A DNA stretch of 64,000 bases from Microbacterium testaceum StLB037 (GTDB lineage Bacteria > Actinomycetota > Actinomycetes > Actinomycetales > Microbacteriaceae): contig NC_015125.1 of assembly GCF_000202635.1 (NCBI RefSeq), forward strand, positions 2,914,001 to 2,978,000, given 5' to 3'. The notes beneath the pieces were generated by a model that was not told the DNA's origin, searched no databases, and saw nothing but the letters and a program-made list of their open reading frames with translations. The position numbers were made by a program, and so were the translations under genes. Positions 16,295-24,732 of the stretch are shown here, piece by piece (positions within the stretch are counted from its first letter, which is position 1; each line of letters starts with the position of its first letter).

Positions 16295-16498
16295 GGTGTT
16301 TCTCTCTCCGATCACCGCGGCGGTGATCACGGGTGGGGTCGTTCGACGGGTGTCGATCGGTGTCTCGTCGTCGACCGCGGATGCGCGTGTCGATCGGATT
16401 CGCTGGGGTCGTCCGTCACAAAGCTGCCGCGCGTTCGTGGGACACGGCAGAGGGGGCGGAACGGCTTCGTGCGGGCGGCGGTGTTCGGCACGAAGAAT

Positions 16499-16520
16499 GC
16501 GGGAGCGACATCGCTCCCGC
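16499..16520. other. Perfect 10-bp stem-loop in the WxL operon leader
   Basis: GCGGGAGCGA and TCGCTCCCGC flank a 2-nt centre about 200 nt upstream of the WxL gene start. It could be an mRNA leader structure or a weak terminator; there is no U-run. Confidence 0.4.
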
Positions 16521-16548
16521 GAGGTGGTCGGGTAGGTGTTCACGGGGA

Positions 16549-16562
16549 TGTTAGCGCAAACA
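16549..16562. promoter_or_regulatory. LacI-family operator, WxL/GH30 side
   Basis: TGTTAGCGCAAACA is a near-perfect palindrome with the central CG typical of LacI-family operators. It lies on the side of the gap expected to control the minus-strand operon. Confidence 0.65.
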
Positions 16563-16658
16563 TGGCCGTGTGACACCACCTTCGGCGTGGCGCGGTCCCT
16601 AGCCGATGAGCGAAGGGTGAGACGAGGAACGAAAATACTTCGCGCTCCAGAAATTTGC

Positions 16659-16687
16659 TTGCGCGTCGCTCCCAGGGCCGCTAGATT
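16659..16687 (+). promoter_or_regulatory. Promoter of the GH43 gene
   Basis: TTGCGC (-35) and TAGATT (-10) are separated by 17 bp, with the operator centred a few bases after the expected start site. Confidence 0.55.
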
Positions 16688-16696
16688 CTGGCCGTT

Positions 16697-16710
16697 TGTT
16701 ATCGCTAACA
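16697..16710. promoter_or_regulatory. LacI-family operator, GH43 side
   Basis: TGTTATCGCTAACA is a perfect palindrome apart from the inner T/C pair. It sits just downstream of the -10, a classic blocking position. It shares its half-site TGTTA with the site at 16549, so one regulator probably controls both directions. Confidence 0.75.
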
Positions 16711-16774
16711 TTTGCGGACGGGCTCGACGACGTGCCCGCCGCCCTCATCGAAGAAGATCCGAGGGACCCGCCCC

Positions 16775-19700
16775 ATGCAATCCACTCATCCACGCCCTCG
16801 CGGCCTCCGCCGCGGGCTCCTCGCGGGCCTTTGCGCGCTCGGCATCACGGCGACCGGTCTCGCGGTCCCCACGGCCGCGTTCGCCGACGACGTTCCCGCG
16901 CCCACGGCTCGTTACGACATGTCGCACTCGGGTTCGACATTGCTCGACGTCTCCGGCAACGGTCGGAACGCCACCCTCTCGGGCCTCACGGACGCGTCGT
17001 TCGTCGACGCCGGTGGGGATTCCGTGCTGCGCTTCCAGAAGAACGGTTATGCGGCCCTGCCGCAGGGGCTGGTGACGGGATCTGACAACGACTTCACCGT
17101 CGAGTACACCGTCACGACGGCCACCGCTCAGGCGCAGTTCGGCTGGGTCATCGGCGACGGCTTCGGCTCGTGGAACACCACCGCGCTGGGCAACTACGTC
17201 TTCGTGAACCCTCGCTCGCAGGAGTCGTCATACAGCAACCAGGTGCTCGGTGGCATCCGGGTCAAGAGCGGTTCGTCGAACGGCGAGACCCGTATCCCCG
17301 CGGGCGGTGGTCTGAACCCCGGTTTCACGACGCTGACGCTGGTGGGAAGCGGCAACACGCTGACGCTCTACCGCGACGGATCGAGCATCGGCACGGTCAC
17401 GCACAGCCTCTCGATGAGCAACATCGTGCCGACGGGGAAGACGCTCGGCTATCTCGGACGCTCGCTGTACTCGTCGGATCCGCTGCTGCAGGCCGACGTC
17501 ACCGACGTGAAGTTCTGGGACTCTTCGCTCACGCCCGCGCAGGTTCAGGCGAGCATGCCGACCGCGGCGGCGAAGAAATCCACCACCGACGGCCTGCTGC
17601 GCATCGACCTGCCCGCGATCCTGCGGGGGTCGAACACCTCGCTCACAGCGGTTTCCGCGAACCTCTCGCTTCCCGCATCGGCCGACAACGTTCCGCTGAC
17701 GTGGTCGTCGTCGAACACGGCCATCGTCTCCGACGCGGGTGTCGTGACCCGGCCGAGCGGCAACAGCCAGACCGTGACGCTCACCGCGACGACCGGTGTC
17801 GGCACGACGCTCGCGTTCCCGGTCACGGTGCTCGGACAGGGCCCGAGCGCTGACCTCGACGCGATCAGCGTCCCCTCGCGTGTCACCGAGAACCTTCCGC
17901 TGCCGGCCGTGGGATCGGCCAACGGCTCCGCCGTCACCTGGACGAGTTCCGACCCGGCCGCCATCTCCGGGACGGATGCCTCGTACTCGGCGCCCGCGGT
18001 CGGTGCCGCCGATCCCTTCCGAGGCGCGGGCGTCATCGCGCGTCCGGCCTACGGCACCGGAGACAAGACCGTCACCCTCACAGCCCACGCGACCCTCGGC
18101 GGATCGACGGTGGATCGGACGTACGCGGTCACCCTCGCCGAGCAGGCGCGCTCCGCGCCCGACGCCGGATATGCGGCGGCGTACTTCAAGTCCGACTCCG
18201 ACGAGAAGATCTATCAGGCCGCCACCTCCGGCAACGACTTCTTCACGTTCTCGGCCGTCAACGGGGGTGCCCCGACCATCAGCTCGAGCTCTGACACCCG
18301 AGGACTGCGCGATCCGTTCGTGCTGCGGTCGCACTTCGACGACAAGTACTACATGGTCGCCACGGACCTCTGCATCAGCTGCGGCACCAGCTGGGGAGCA
18401 TCCCAGTCCGCCGGCAGCCTGAAGATCGAGGTCTGGGAGAGCACCGACCTCGTCCACTGGTCACGCACGAACGGGGTCGACACCGGCATCACCGTCAACC
18501 GTCCCGAAGCCGGGATGACGTGGGCTCCGGAGGCGTACTGGGATGACGCGCTTCAGTCCTACGTGGTGTTCTTCTCCTCGCGTCTGTACGGCAACACGGC
18601 GCACAGCAACACGGACAAGCTCTACTCGCGCGTCTTCTCCGTGCTCACGCGCGACTTCAAGACCTTCACGTACCCGCCGAACAGCTGGCAGGACACCGGC
18701 TTCGCGCGGATCGACTCGACCGTCACGAAGATCGGCGACACCTACTACCGCTTCACCAAGAACGAGGAGAGCAACGCCGCGGGCACGCTCGAGGCGGGCA
18801 AGGACATCTTCCTGGAGAAGTCGAAGGTGCTGACCGCCCCGACGACGAGTTCCAACTGGAGCGGTGACCCGTCGACGACGTGGCAGCTGGTGGACACCAA
18901 CATGACGACGCCCAAGACCTCGCAGGCCGGCGAAGGTCCGGAGATCATCAAGCTCAACGCGGGGGATCCGAACAACACCTCCGGCGACGCCTACGCCTTC
19001 CTCGTCGACAACTACGGCAGCGGCGGGTACCGGGCGTTCCTGACGACAGGCTCCGCGATCGCGTCCAGCACCCAGACCGACCGGCTCTCGCAGCGGTCGT
19101 CGTGGGCGGTGCGCGCTCCCGGCGGCTTGCCGGCGAGCCCGCGTCACGGCGCCTTCGTCAGTGTGCCGCAGACCGTGCTCTCGGCCATGAAGGACTGGAC
19201 GAACGTCCAGGCGGTGGCATCCACGACCGCCCTCGAGACGACGGCGACCTCGGCGACGGCGACGGTCACCGCCGCCGACGGGGGACAGGTCGCGGGAACG
19301 GTGACGTTCTCGCGGGGGAGTTGGACGTCCACCGTCCCGGTCACCGGTGGTCGTGCGACCACCGACGTACCGGCGGGGTCGGGGACGTTGACGGCGCACT
19401 ACGACGGGTACTCCGACGGTCTCGTCAGCCCCTCGTCCGCCACCGCGACTCTGCCGAAGCGCTCGCAGACCGTGACCCTCGCCCCGATCGCCGACCAGGT
19501 CGTCGGCGCCGCCGACGCTCCGGTGACGGCCTCCGCCTCTTCGGGGCTGCCGGTGGCACTGTCCACCACGGGTCCCTGCTCGATCGTGAACGGTGCGGTG
19601 CATGTGACGGGCGCCGGCACGTGCACGGTGACAGCTGCGCAGGCCGGCGACGACGTGTACGACGCCGCCACGCCCGTGCAGCGATCGTTCGTCGCAACGG

Positions 19701-19996
19701 TGCCGCTGGCGGCACCGACGGTGGTCGTCTCCAGCCGCTGCGCCGTGGGCAAGCCTGTGCTGACCGTGCAGGGGACGAATCGTGCCGGTGTCACCGTGAC
19801 GTTCGACATCGCGACGCCGCTCGGCTCCACGTCGGTCAACGGCGTGGCATCCGGCAAGACGACATCCGCGGTGTTCACCGGTCGATCCGGTTCGCTTTCG
19901 GCGGGGTCGGTGACCGTCACGGCCACCGCGAAGGTCGACGGCGTCAGCACCCGATCCACGACCACCGCCGCCTACCCCGCACGCACGTGCGGCTGA
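16775..19996 (+). CDS. Secreted multidomain glycoside hydrolase, GH43 family
   Basis: A secreted protein of 1073 aa. Order: signal peptide about 1-37; LamG-like lectin domain about 40-265; two atrophied Ig-like domains (WSSSNTAIVSDAGVV and WTSSDPAAISGTDAS) to about 455; GH43 five-bladed propeller about 465-800 with base Asp in GLRDPFVL (D513), TWAPEAYW and acid Glu in AGEGPEIIK; Ig-like modules; and a C-terminal Cys-bounded module (SSRC...ARTCG). It probably removes arabinose or galactose from a plant polysaccharide outside the cell. The ATG at 16775 is preceded by GAGGGA. LacI-type operators control it together with the divergent GH30 operon. Confidence 0.85.
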   Translation: MQSTHPRPRGLRRGLLAGLCALGITATGLAVPTAAFADDVPAPTARYDMSHSGSTLLDVSGNGRNATLSGLTDASFVDAGGDSVLRFQKNGYAALPQGLVTGSDNDFTVEYTVTTATAQAQFGWVIGDGFGSWNTTALGNYVFVNPRSQESSYSNQVLGGIRVKSGSSNGETRIPAGGGLNPGFTTLTLVGSGNTLTLYRDGSSIGTVTHSLSMSNIVPTGKTLGYLGRSLYSSDPLLQADVTDVKFWDSSLTPAQVQASMPTAAAKKSTTDGLLRIDLPAILRGSNTSLTAVSANLSLPASADNVPLTWSSSNTAIVSDAGVVTRPSGNSQTVTLTATTGVGTTLAFPVTVLGQGPSADLDAISVPSRVTENLPLPAVGSANGSAVTWTSSDPAAISGTDASYSAPAVGAADPFRGAGVIARPAYGTGDKTVTLTAHATLGGSTVDRTYAVTLAEQARSAPDAGYAAAYFKSDSDEKIYQAATSGNDFFTFSAVNGGAPTISSSSDTRGLRDPFVLRSHFDDKYYMVATDLCISCGTSWGASQSAGSLKIEVWESTDLVHWSRTNGVDTGITVNRPEAGMTWAPEAYWDDALQSYVVFFSSRLYGNTAHSNTDKLYSRVFSVLTRDFKTFTYPPNSWQDTGFARIDSTVTKIGDTYYRFTKNEESNAAGTLEAGKDIFLEKSKVLTAPTTSSNWSGDPSTTWQLVDTNMTTPKTSQAGEGPEIIKLNAGDPNNTSGDAYAFLVDNYGSGGYRAFLTTGSAIASSTQTDRLSQRSSWAVRAPGGLPASPRHGAFVSVPQTVLSAMKDWTNVQAVASTTALETTATSATATVTAADGGQVAGTVTFSRGSWTSTVPVTGGRATTDVPAGSGTLTAHYDGYSDGLVSPSSATATLPKRSQTVTLAPIADQVVGAADAPVTASASSGLPVALSTTGPCSIVNGAVHVTGAGTCTVTAAQAGDDVYDAATPVQRSFVATVPLAAPTVVVSSRCAVGKPVLTVQGTNRAGVTVTFDIATPLGSTSVNGVASGKTTSAVFTGRSGSLSAGSVTVTATAKVDGVSTRSTTTAAYPARTCG

Positions 19997-20030
19997 GGTG
20001 AGCGCTCGTCGGATCGATTCGTGAAAGGGG

Positions 20031-20064
20031 AAGGGGCGGCGTCGACGACGCCGCCCCTTCTTTT
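20031..20064 (+). terminator. Rho-independent terminator after GH43
   Basis: A long GC-rich stem (AAGGGGCGGCGTC / GACGCCGCCCCTT) is followed by CTTTT. It could also serve the convergent DoxX gene. Confidence 0.85.
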
Positions 20065-20095
20065 CAGGCCCTGCGTTCGGCGGGGTGGCGAACGG

Positions 20096-20461
20096 TCACG
20101 CGACGGTGAGGAAGCCGAGGACGGCGGCGGCGACCGAGAGCAGCGCGAGCACGATCGCCGGAACCGGGCTTTCCTGACGCCGCAGGTGGGTGGCGGCGGC
20201 TCCCGCCATGAGCACCGCGAGCGCGATGCCCGCGATGGGGCTCAGAACGGGAAGGATGCCGACGAGGGGAGGGACGACGAGTCCGATGGCGCCGAGCACC
20301 TCGGCGACACCGATGAGCTTGATCGGACCGGAGGTGAAGTCTTCCACCCAGGCGAGCCCGGACGAGGCGAGTGCGTCCTTCGGTCGAGCGATCTTCATCA
20401 AGCCGGCGGCGAGGAACGCCAGCGCGGCGAGCCCGGCGACGATCCAGAACGCGATGATCAT
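20096..20461 (-). CDS. DoxX-family membrane protein
   Basis: A 121-aa protein with four hydrophobic segments. The first contains the DoxX-typical LAALAFLAAGLMKIARP, followed by the short loop that ends IKLIGVAEVLGAIGL. DoxX-like proteins are small inner-membrane proteins; some associate with oxidoreductases and thiol homeostasis, but the function is not settled. It has a good ribosome binding site (GAAGGAAAA). It is divergent from a MarR regulator with two palindromes in the gap, so it is probably the regulated target. Confidence 0.85.
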   Translation of the reverse strand: MIIAFWIVAGLAALAFLAAGLMKIARPKDALASSGLAWVEDFTSGPIKLIGVAEVLGAIGLVVPPLVGILPVLSPIAGIALAVLMAGAAATHLRRQESPVPAIVLALLSVAAAVLGFLTVA

Positions 20462-20528
20462 GTTTTTTCCTTCGTGTCGTGAGGTGTGCGGAGGGCGGTG
20501 CCGGCGTCATCTCGAGATCGCTCGACCG

Positions 20529-20550
20529 TGTTGTTGCCCGCGCAACAACA
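20529..20550. promoter_or_regulatory. MarR operator 1 (9-bp inverted repeat)
   Basis: TGTTGTTGC and GCAACAACA are perfect arms around a 4-nt centre in the doxX-marR gap. The inner half-site GTTGC/GCAAC is shared with the second palindrome. Confidence 0.6.
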
Positions 20551-20563
20551 TATCCAAGAACTC

Positions 20564-20577
20564 GTTGCCTGGGCAAC
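20564..20577. promoter_or_regulatory. MarR operator 2
   Basis: GTTGCCTGGGCAAC is a perfect palindrome ending 9 bp before the TAGACT hexamer of the marR promoter, a position suited to autorepression. Confidence 0.6.
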
Positions 20578-20597
20578 TACAGCACTAGACTGGACCC

Positions 20598-21107
20598 ATG
20601 GAACCGACCGTGCCGCGGATGGACAGCACGCAGGGAGCGGCCTGGCTCGCCCTCGTGTCGCTCGCCGATCTGCTTCCGCACGCCCTTGATGCGCAACTCA
20701 CCGCTGAGGCCGGGATCATCAACTTCGAGTACGGGATCCTCAGCCTGCTCAACGTCGCGGACGATCAGACGCTTCGGATGAACGAGCTCGGCACGCGACT
20801 GCGGTCACCTGCTCCTCGTCTGTCCAAGGCCGTTCGGCGGCTCGAGTCGAAAGGTCTGGTCGAGCGGAAAGTCGGCGCGCCGGGAGATGCGCGCGCCGTC
20901 CATGTGCGCATGACGCGAGCCGGCCGACGGGCCTGGCTGACCGCCACCCCTCCGCATATCGCGTTCGCGCGGGACACCCTGCTGGCCCCGCTGACGCCCG
21001 GCCAGCTCGAGGACCTCGCACGGCTCCTCGACCCGATCCTCCGCCAGCTCGACCCCGAGCTGTGTGAGACTCGCGCCACAGGTGGCCGTCCGCCCGCCGA
21101 CGGCTGA
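20598..21107 (+). CDS. MarR-family transcriptional regulator
   Basis: A 169-aa winged-helix repressor. The DNA-binding region reads LGTRLRSPAPRLSKAVRRLE followed by the wing VERKVGAPGDARAVHVRMT, the usual MarR pattern. Its start is probably leaderless: TAGACT at 20586-20591, 6 nt, ATG, with no ribosome binding site. It faces doxX across two palindromes and probably controls that gene and itself. It has a single Cys near the C-terminus (ELCETR), so redox sensing is possible but unsupported. Confidence 0.88.
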   Translation: MEPTVPRMDSTQGAAWLALVSLADLLPHALDAQLTAEAGIINFEYGILSLLNVADDQTLRMNELGTRLRSPAPRLSKAVRRLESKGLVERKVGAPGDARAVHVRMTRAGRRAWLTATPPHIAFARDTLLAPLTPGQLEDLARLLDPILRQLDPELCETRATGGRPPADG

Positions 21108-21391
21108 TCGCTTCGGCCCGCTTCGCATCAGAAGAATGTCTGTCGGAAACGCATCGGAGCTAAACAGGCAACTCGAGTCGGTGCACGGCAAGGCTACGGC
21201 GTCGCTATAGACGGCGAAAGCTGCGCTGGCCCATTCGCTCCAGTACGCCACGGTGAGCAAGGCCGGCACTTCCTGAAGGCAATGCAGTGATGAGCGACTT
21301 CGCGGTCGGTCGTCTTCTCGGAGCGTGAAGTCGCGATTGTCGGTGACGCTATCGAGTATGCGCGCAACTTGTTCGAGTAAGACGAGTTTGG

Positions 21392-21464
21392 TGGGCCCGG
21401 AGGGGCTCGAACCCTCGACCCGCGGATTAAAAGTCCGATGCTCTGCCAACTGAGCTACAGGCCC
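21392..21464 (-). tRNA. tRNA-Lys (anticodon TTT)
   Basis: A complete cloverleaf on the minus strand: acceptor GGGCCTG pairs with CGGGCCC; the D-loop reads TAGCTCAGTTGG; the anticodon loop is CTTTTAA with anticodon TTT; the T-arm contains GGTTCGAGCCC. CCA is not encoded. Confidence 0.95.
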
Positions 21465-21504
21465 TCGACCCCCAGCCTAGCGGGCGCGACGAGGCTCGCC
21501 GTCC

Positions 21505-22521
21505 TCATCGGCGGGAGCGGGCCACGATCCAGAAGAGGTACGCGCCGCCGACCACGGCGGTGAGCAGGCCGACCGGGATCTGCAGGGGTGCGAGCGCGCG
21601 CTGCGCGATGACATCCGCCACGAGGAGCACGGCAGCGCCGGTGACGGCCGAGCCGATCACGGGGATGCCGCTCGTGCCCATCGCTCGGCGCGCGAGCTGG
21701 GGCGCGGCGAGGGCGATGAACCCGATCGGGCCCGCGACGGACGTGGCGGTGCCGGTCAGGAGGGCGGCCACGATCACCAGGATGAGACGGACGCGACCGG
21801 TCCGGACGCCGAGCGAGCGCGCTGTGTCGTCGTCGAGCTCGAGGGCGCGGTAGTCGCGGTGCACCGCGATCAGCACGGCCCCCAGCACGCCGAGGGATGT
21901 CAGAAGAAGAACGACATCCTGGGCGGAGGTCGCGACGAGGCTCCCGTGCAGCCACTGCGTCGCGTTCCGGGCCACGTCGATCGGCGCGCGCGTGAGCAGG
22001 TAGTCGTTGACGGCGGCCAGCAGTGTCGAAAGGGCGATGCCGGCGAGGATCGTGCGCTCCCGCGAGATTCCGACGCTGCGCGCAATGGCCATGACCACGA
22101 CGACGGTGAGGAGGCCTCCGGTCCAGGCGCCCACGGCGGGCGAGGCCGGGGGAGCGATCAGTGTCAGACCGATGAGCGCGCCGGTTGCGGATCCGGCGCT
22201 GAAGCCGACGATGTCGGGACTCGCGAGCGGGTTGCGCGCGAGCGTCTGGAACACGGCGCCGGCCAGCCCCAGAGCCGCGCCGATCAGCAGAGCGGCGATG
22301 GTCCGTGGCATCCGCATGCCGACGACGACGACGGTCGTGCGCCCGTCGGCTCCGCCGGTGAGAGCGGATGCCACATCCCCCAGCGACGCGTGGAACGAGC
22401 CCGTCGTCAGGCCCGTCACCGCGGCGATCGCGGCGATCGCGACCGTGACGGTCATGACGAGAACGGCGCGCTGTCGTCGAGAGGAACGCAGCCGTGTCCG
22501 GATCTCGGCGAAGGTGTTCAC
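21505..22521 (-). CDS. FecCD-family iron-siderophore ABC permease
   Basis: A 338-aa polytopic inner-membrane permease (about nine to ten TM helices) of the vitamin B12/siderophore transporter family. Signature stretches include GAALGLAGAVFQTLARNPLA and SVAGPIGFIALAAPQLAR. The start is a GTG overlapping the stop of the upstream permease by 4 nt (GTGA), so the two are translationally coupled and probably form a heterodimer. The set lacks an ATP-binding subunit in this window. Under the iron box upstream it should be made when iron is scarce. Confidence 0.9.
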   Translation of the reverse strand: MNTFAEIRTRLRSSRRQRAVLVMTVTVAIAAIAAVTGLTTGSFHASLGDVASALTGGADGRTTVVVVGMRMPRTIAALLIGAALGLAGAVFQTLARNPLASPDIVGFSAGSATGALIGLTLIAPPASPAVGAWTGGLLTVVVVMAIARSVGISRERTILAGIALSTLLAAVNDYLLTRAPIDVARNATQWLHGSLVATSAQDVVLLLTSLGVLGAVLIAVHRDYRALELDDDTARSLGVRTGRVRLILVIVAALLTGTATSVAGPIGFIALAAPQLARRAMGTSGIPVIGSAVTGAAVLLVADVIAQRALAPLQIPVGLLTAVVGGAYLFWIVARSRR

Positions 22522-23567
22522 GAGGACTTCCGCAGAATCAGCCACAGGAGGAGCGGCGCGCCGAGGAAGGCGGCGACGATCCCGGCCTCCACCTCGCCCG
22601 GGACGGCGATGACGCGTCCGACGATGTCGCTCGCGAGGGTCAGTGCCGCACCGACCACGGCGGCGAGCGGGAGGGACACGGGCACGGAGCGCCCGACCGC
22701 GCCACGAACGGCGTGGGCGACGATCAGACCGATGAAGGCGAGGGGACCGGCCGCCGAGGTGGCCGTGGCGCACAGGAGGGTGATGGCCGCGCCCGCGCTG
22801 AGGGTCACGAGAGCGGGGGAGACCCCCAGTGCGCGCGCCAGGTCCGCACCGAGTTGAAGCTGATCGAGGCCTCGAGCGACCATCGCAGCGAGCAGCAGTC
22901 CCGCGATGGCGAAGGGGAGGAGCTGCGCGGCCACGTCGGGATCGCGGCGTTCGAACGACCCGACGGCCCAGAACCGGAACGACTCGAAGGTGTCGTCATC
23001 GGCGAGCGTGATGATGCCGACGATGGCGCTGAGGCAGGCGCTGAGCGCGACCCCGGCGAGGATCAGGCCGACGGTGTCGTCCCGGCGATCCGGCCGAGCG
23101 GCGGTGTTCACGAGTAGTGCGGCGCCCGCCGCTCCCGCGAAGGCGAACCAGACGTACCCGCTCGCCGTGCCCATTCCGAAGAACGCGATCGCCACGACCA
23201 CACCCACCGCCGCGCCCGCGTTGACGCCGAGCAGGCCCGGGTCGGCCAGAGGGTTGCGGGTCAACGCCTGCATGAGCACACCGGCCACGCCCAGACACGC
23301 CCCGGCGAGGAGCGCCGTGAGAGTGCGCGGGACGCGGAGCTCGTGGACGATCACGCCGACGGCATCCCGTCGGTCCGAGAACAGTGCCGAGACGACGTCG
23401 CCCGGCGCGAGGGCGCGCGACCCGACCGCAAGACTCAGAACCACGAGACCGACGAGCACGGCGGCCATGACGAGGGTGAGTGTGACGGCGCGGACGATTG
23501 CTGATCGACGACGCGCACCCAGGTGTGCGACGACTCCCGTCGCAGCAGCTGTGGACGAGTCGAGCAC
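22518..23567 (-). CDS. FecCD-family iron-siderophore ABC permease
   Basis: A 349-aa permease, first gene of the pair. It shows the same family landmarks as its partner (ACLGVAGVLMQALTRNPLAD and SAAGPLAFIGLIVAHAVR) and about nine TM helices. The GTG start lies 2 bp from the edge of the iron box, so the repressor would sit on its promoter. It is divergent from the substrate-binding lipoprotein gene. Together the three genes would import a ferric siderophore; the siderophore's identity is unknown and no biosynthetic genes are present. Confidence 0.9.
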   Translation of the reverse strand: MLDSSTAAATGVVAHLGARRRSAIVRAVTLTLVMAAVLVGLVVLSLAVGSRALAPGDVVSALFSDRRDAVGVIVHELRVPRTLTALLAGACLGVAGVLMQALTRNPLADPGLLGVNAGAAVGVVVAIAFFGMGTASGYVWFAFAGAAGAALLVNTAARPDRRDDTVGLILAGVALSACLSAIVGIITLADDDTFESFRFWAVGSFERRDPDVAAQLLPFAIAGLLLAAMVARGLDQLQLGADLARALGVSPALVTLSAGAAITLLCATATSAAGPLAFIGLIVAHAVRGAVGRSVPVSLPLAAVVGAALTLASDIVGRVIAVPGEVEAGIVAAFLGAPLLLWLILRKSS

Positions 23568-23569
23568 AA

Positions 23570-23588
23570 AGGTAAGGTTATCCTAACC
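23570..23588. promoter_or_regulatory. Iron box (DtxR/IdeR-type operator)
   Basis: AGGTAAGGTTATCCTAACC resembles the 19-bp DtxR/IdeR consensus and is centred between divergent importer genes. It includes the TATCCT hexamer that would serve the substrate-binding protein gene as -10, so iron-loaded repressor would block both directions. Confidence 0.8.
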
Positions 23589-23590
23589 GT

Positions 23591-24643
23591 GTGAATGACT
23601 TTCGCTTTCCGTCCCACCGCGCCCGTTCTCGTCCTCGGCTCGCAGCTGTCGCTCTGGGGGCTGCCGTGCTGTTGGCGCTCACGGGCTGCTCCGGCGTCGC
23701 GGCACCCGCTTCGACGGTCGATGCCGAAGCTGCGGCGACCGGGGACTGGGTGGTGGCGCGCGATCTCGAGCCGGGCATGGGCTCGAGCGAGGCGGACGGC
23801 GTCTTCCCTCGATCGGTGACGCACTTCGGCGGTGTGACGGAGATCCCCGCGGCTCCCACGCGCATCGCGGTCGTCTCGACCGGCCAACTCGACGCCCTGC
23901 TCGCGCTCGGAACCGTGCCCGTGGCGGCGACGCGGGCAGAGAACAGCGGACTCGTTCCCCAGTACCTGAACGACGCCTTCCCCCAGGACGCATCCGCCCT
24001 CGGTGCGATGTCCGACATCGGCAAGCGCACCGAGCCCGACCTCGAGGCCATCGCGCAGGCGGATCCGGACCTGATCCTCATCAACTCGACGCGCGGCACC
24101 GAGCTGTACGACGCGCTGTCGGCCATCGCTCCGACGGTGCTCACCAAGGGCAACGGCGTGAACTGGAAGAGCGACTTCCTGCTCATCGCGGACGCTCTCG
24201 GGAAAGAGGGGGAGGCTCGCGGCATCCTGGATTCCCTGCAGTCCGATAGCGCGGCGTTCGCCGAGACGCACGCCGCGGGGGAGCCGACGGTGTCGTTCCT
24301 GCAATCCACGGGAGACCGAACGCGGATCATGGGGGTGCCGTCGTTCGCGGGCGGCATCGCCCAGGACCTCGGTCTCGGGCGCCCCGCCTCCCAGCAGTTC
24401 GACGACACTTCTCAGGACATCAGTGCGGAGCAGATCGATCTGGCGGATGCCGATCACGTGTTCTACGCGGGGATCGGTCAGGGGCAGGCGTTCCTCGAGG
24501 ACGCTCCGCTGTGGCCGACGCTCGACGCGGTCGCCGCGGGCCATGTCACCGCAGTCGACTACGACCCGTGGTTCACCAATGCCGGGCCGGTGGCCGCTCG
24601 ACTCGTCCAGGACCAGATCGTCCGGGCGGTGAAAGCCGACTGA
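23591..24643 (+). CDS. Iron-siderophore ABC transporter substrate-binding lipoprotein
   Basis: A 350-aa lipoprotein with signal peptide and lipobox LLALTGC (Cys about residue 33), followed by a FecB/FepB-type bilobal domain (TRIAVVSTGQLDALLALGTV at the start, EAIAQADPDLILINS in the middle). It would bind a ferric siderophore on the outer face and pass it to the divergent permeases. The GTG start at 23591 has no ribosome binding site and lies 6 nt after TATCCT, fitting a leaderless, iron-repressed transcript. Confidence 0.9.
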   Translation: MNDFRFPSHRARSRPRLAAVALGAAVLLALTGCSGVAAPASTVDAEAAATGDWVVARDLEPGMGSSEADGVFPRSVTHFGGVTEIPAAPTRIAVVSTGQLDALLALGTVPVAATRAENSGLVPQYLNDAFPQDASALGAMSDIGKRTEPDLEAIAQADPDLILINSTRGTELYDALSAIAPTVLTKGNGVNWKSDFLLIADALGKEGEARGILDSLQSDSAAFAETHAAGEPTVSFLQSTGDRTRIMGVPSFAGGIAQDLGLGRPASQQFDDTSQDISAEQIDLADADHVFYAGIGQGQAFLEDAPLWPTLDAVAAGHVTAVDYDPWFTNAGPVAARLVQDQIVRAVKAD

Positions 24644-24656
24644 GGCGTTAACGAGA

Positions 24657-24695
24657 GCGAGCGCCGGACCCCCTCGCCTGGGGTCCGGCGCTCGC
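24657..24695. terminator. Terminator after the siderophore-binding protein
   Basis: A perfect 16-bp stem (GCGAGCGCCGGACCCC with its complement) has a short loop, between convergent genes. It may act in both directions. Confidence 0.8.
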
Positions 24696-24732
24696 CGTCA
24701 GATCCGATCGAAAGATCGGCCGGGTGCGTGGA

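Larger units (their letters stand above)
16295..16774. other. Divergent promoter region of the glycan-degradation locus
   Basis: This 480-bp gap separates the WxL/DUF916/GH30 operon from the GH43 gene. It holds one hairpin and two LacI-type operators, annotated separately, and a clear sigma-70-like promoter for GH43. No further gene was seen. Confidence 0.7.

Noticed and set aside
16499..16520. Hairpin as a rho-independent terminator
   Set aside because: No U-run on either strand and it lies upstream of the WxL gene, so a leader structure is as likely.
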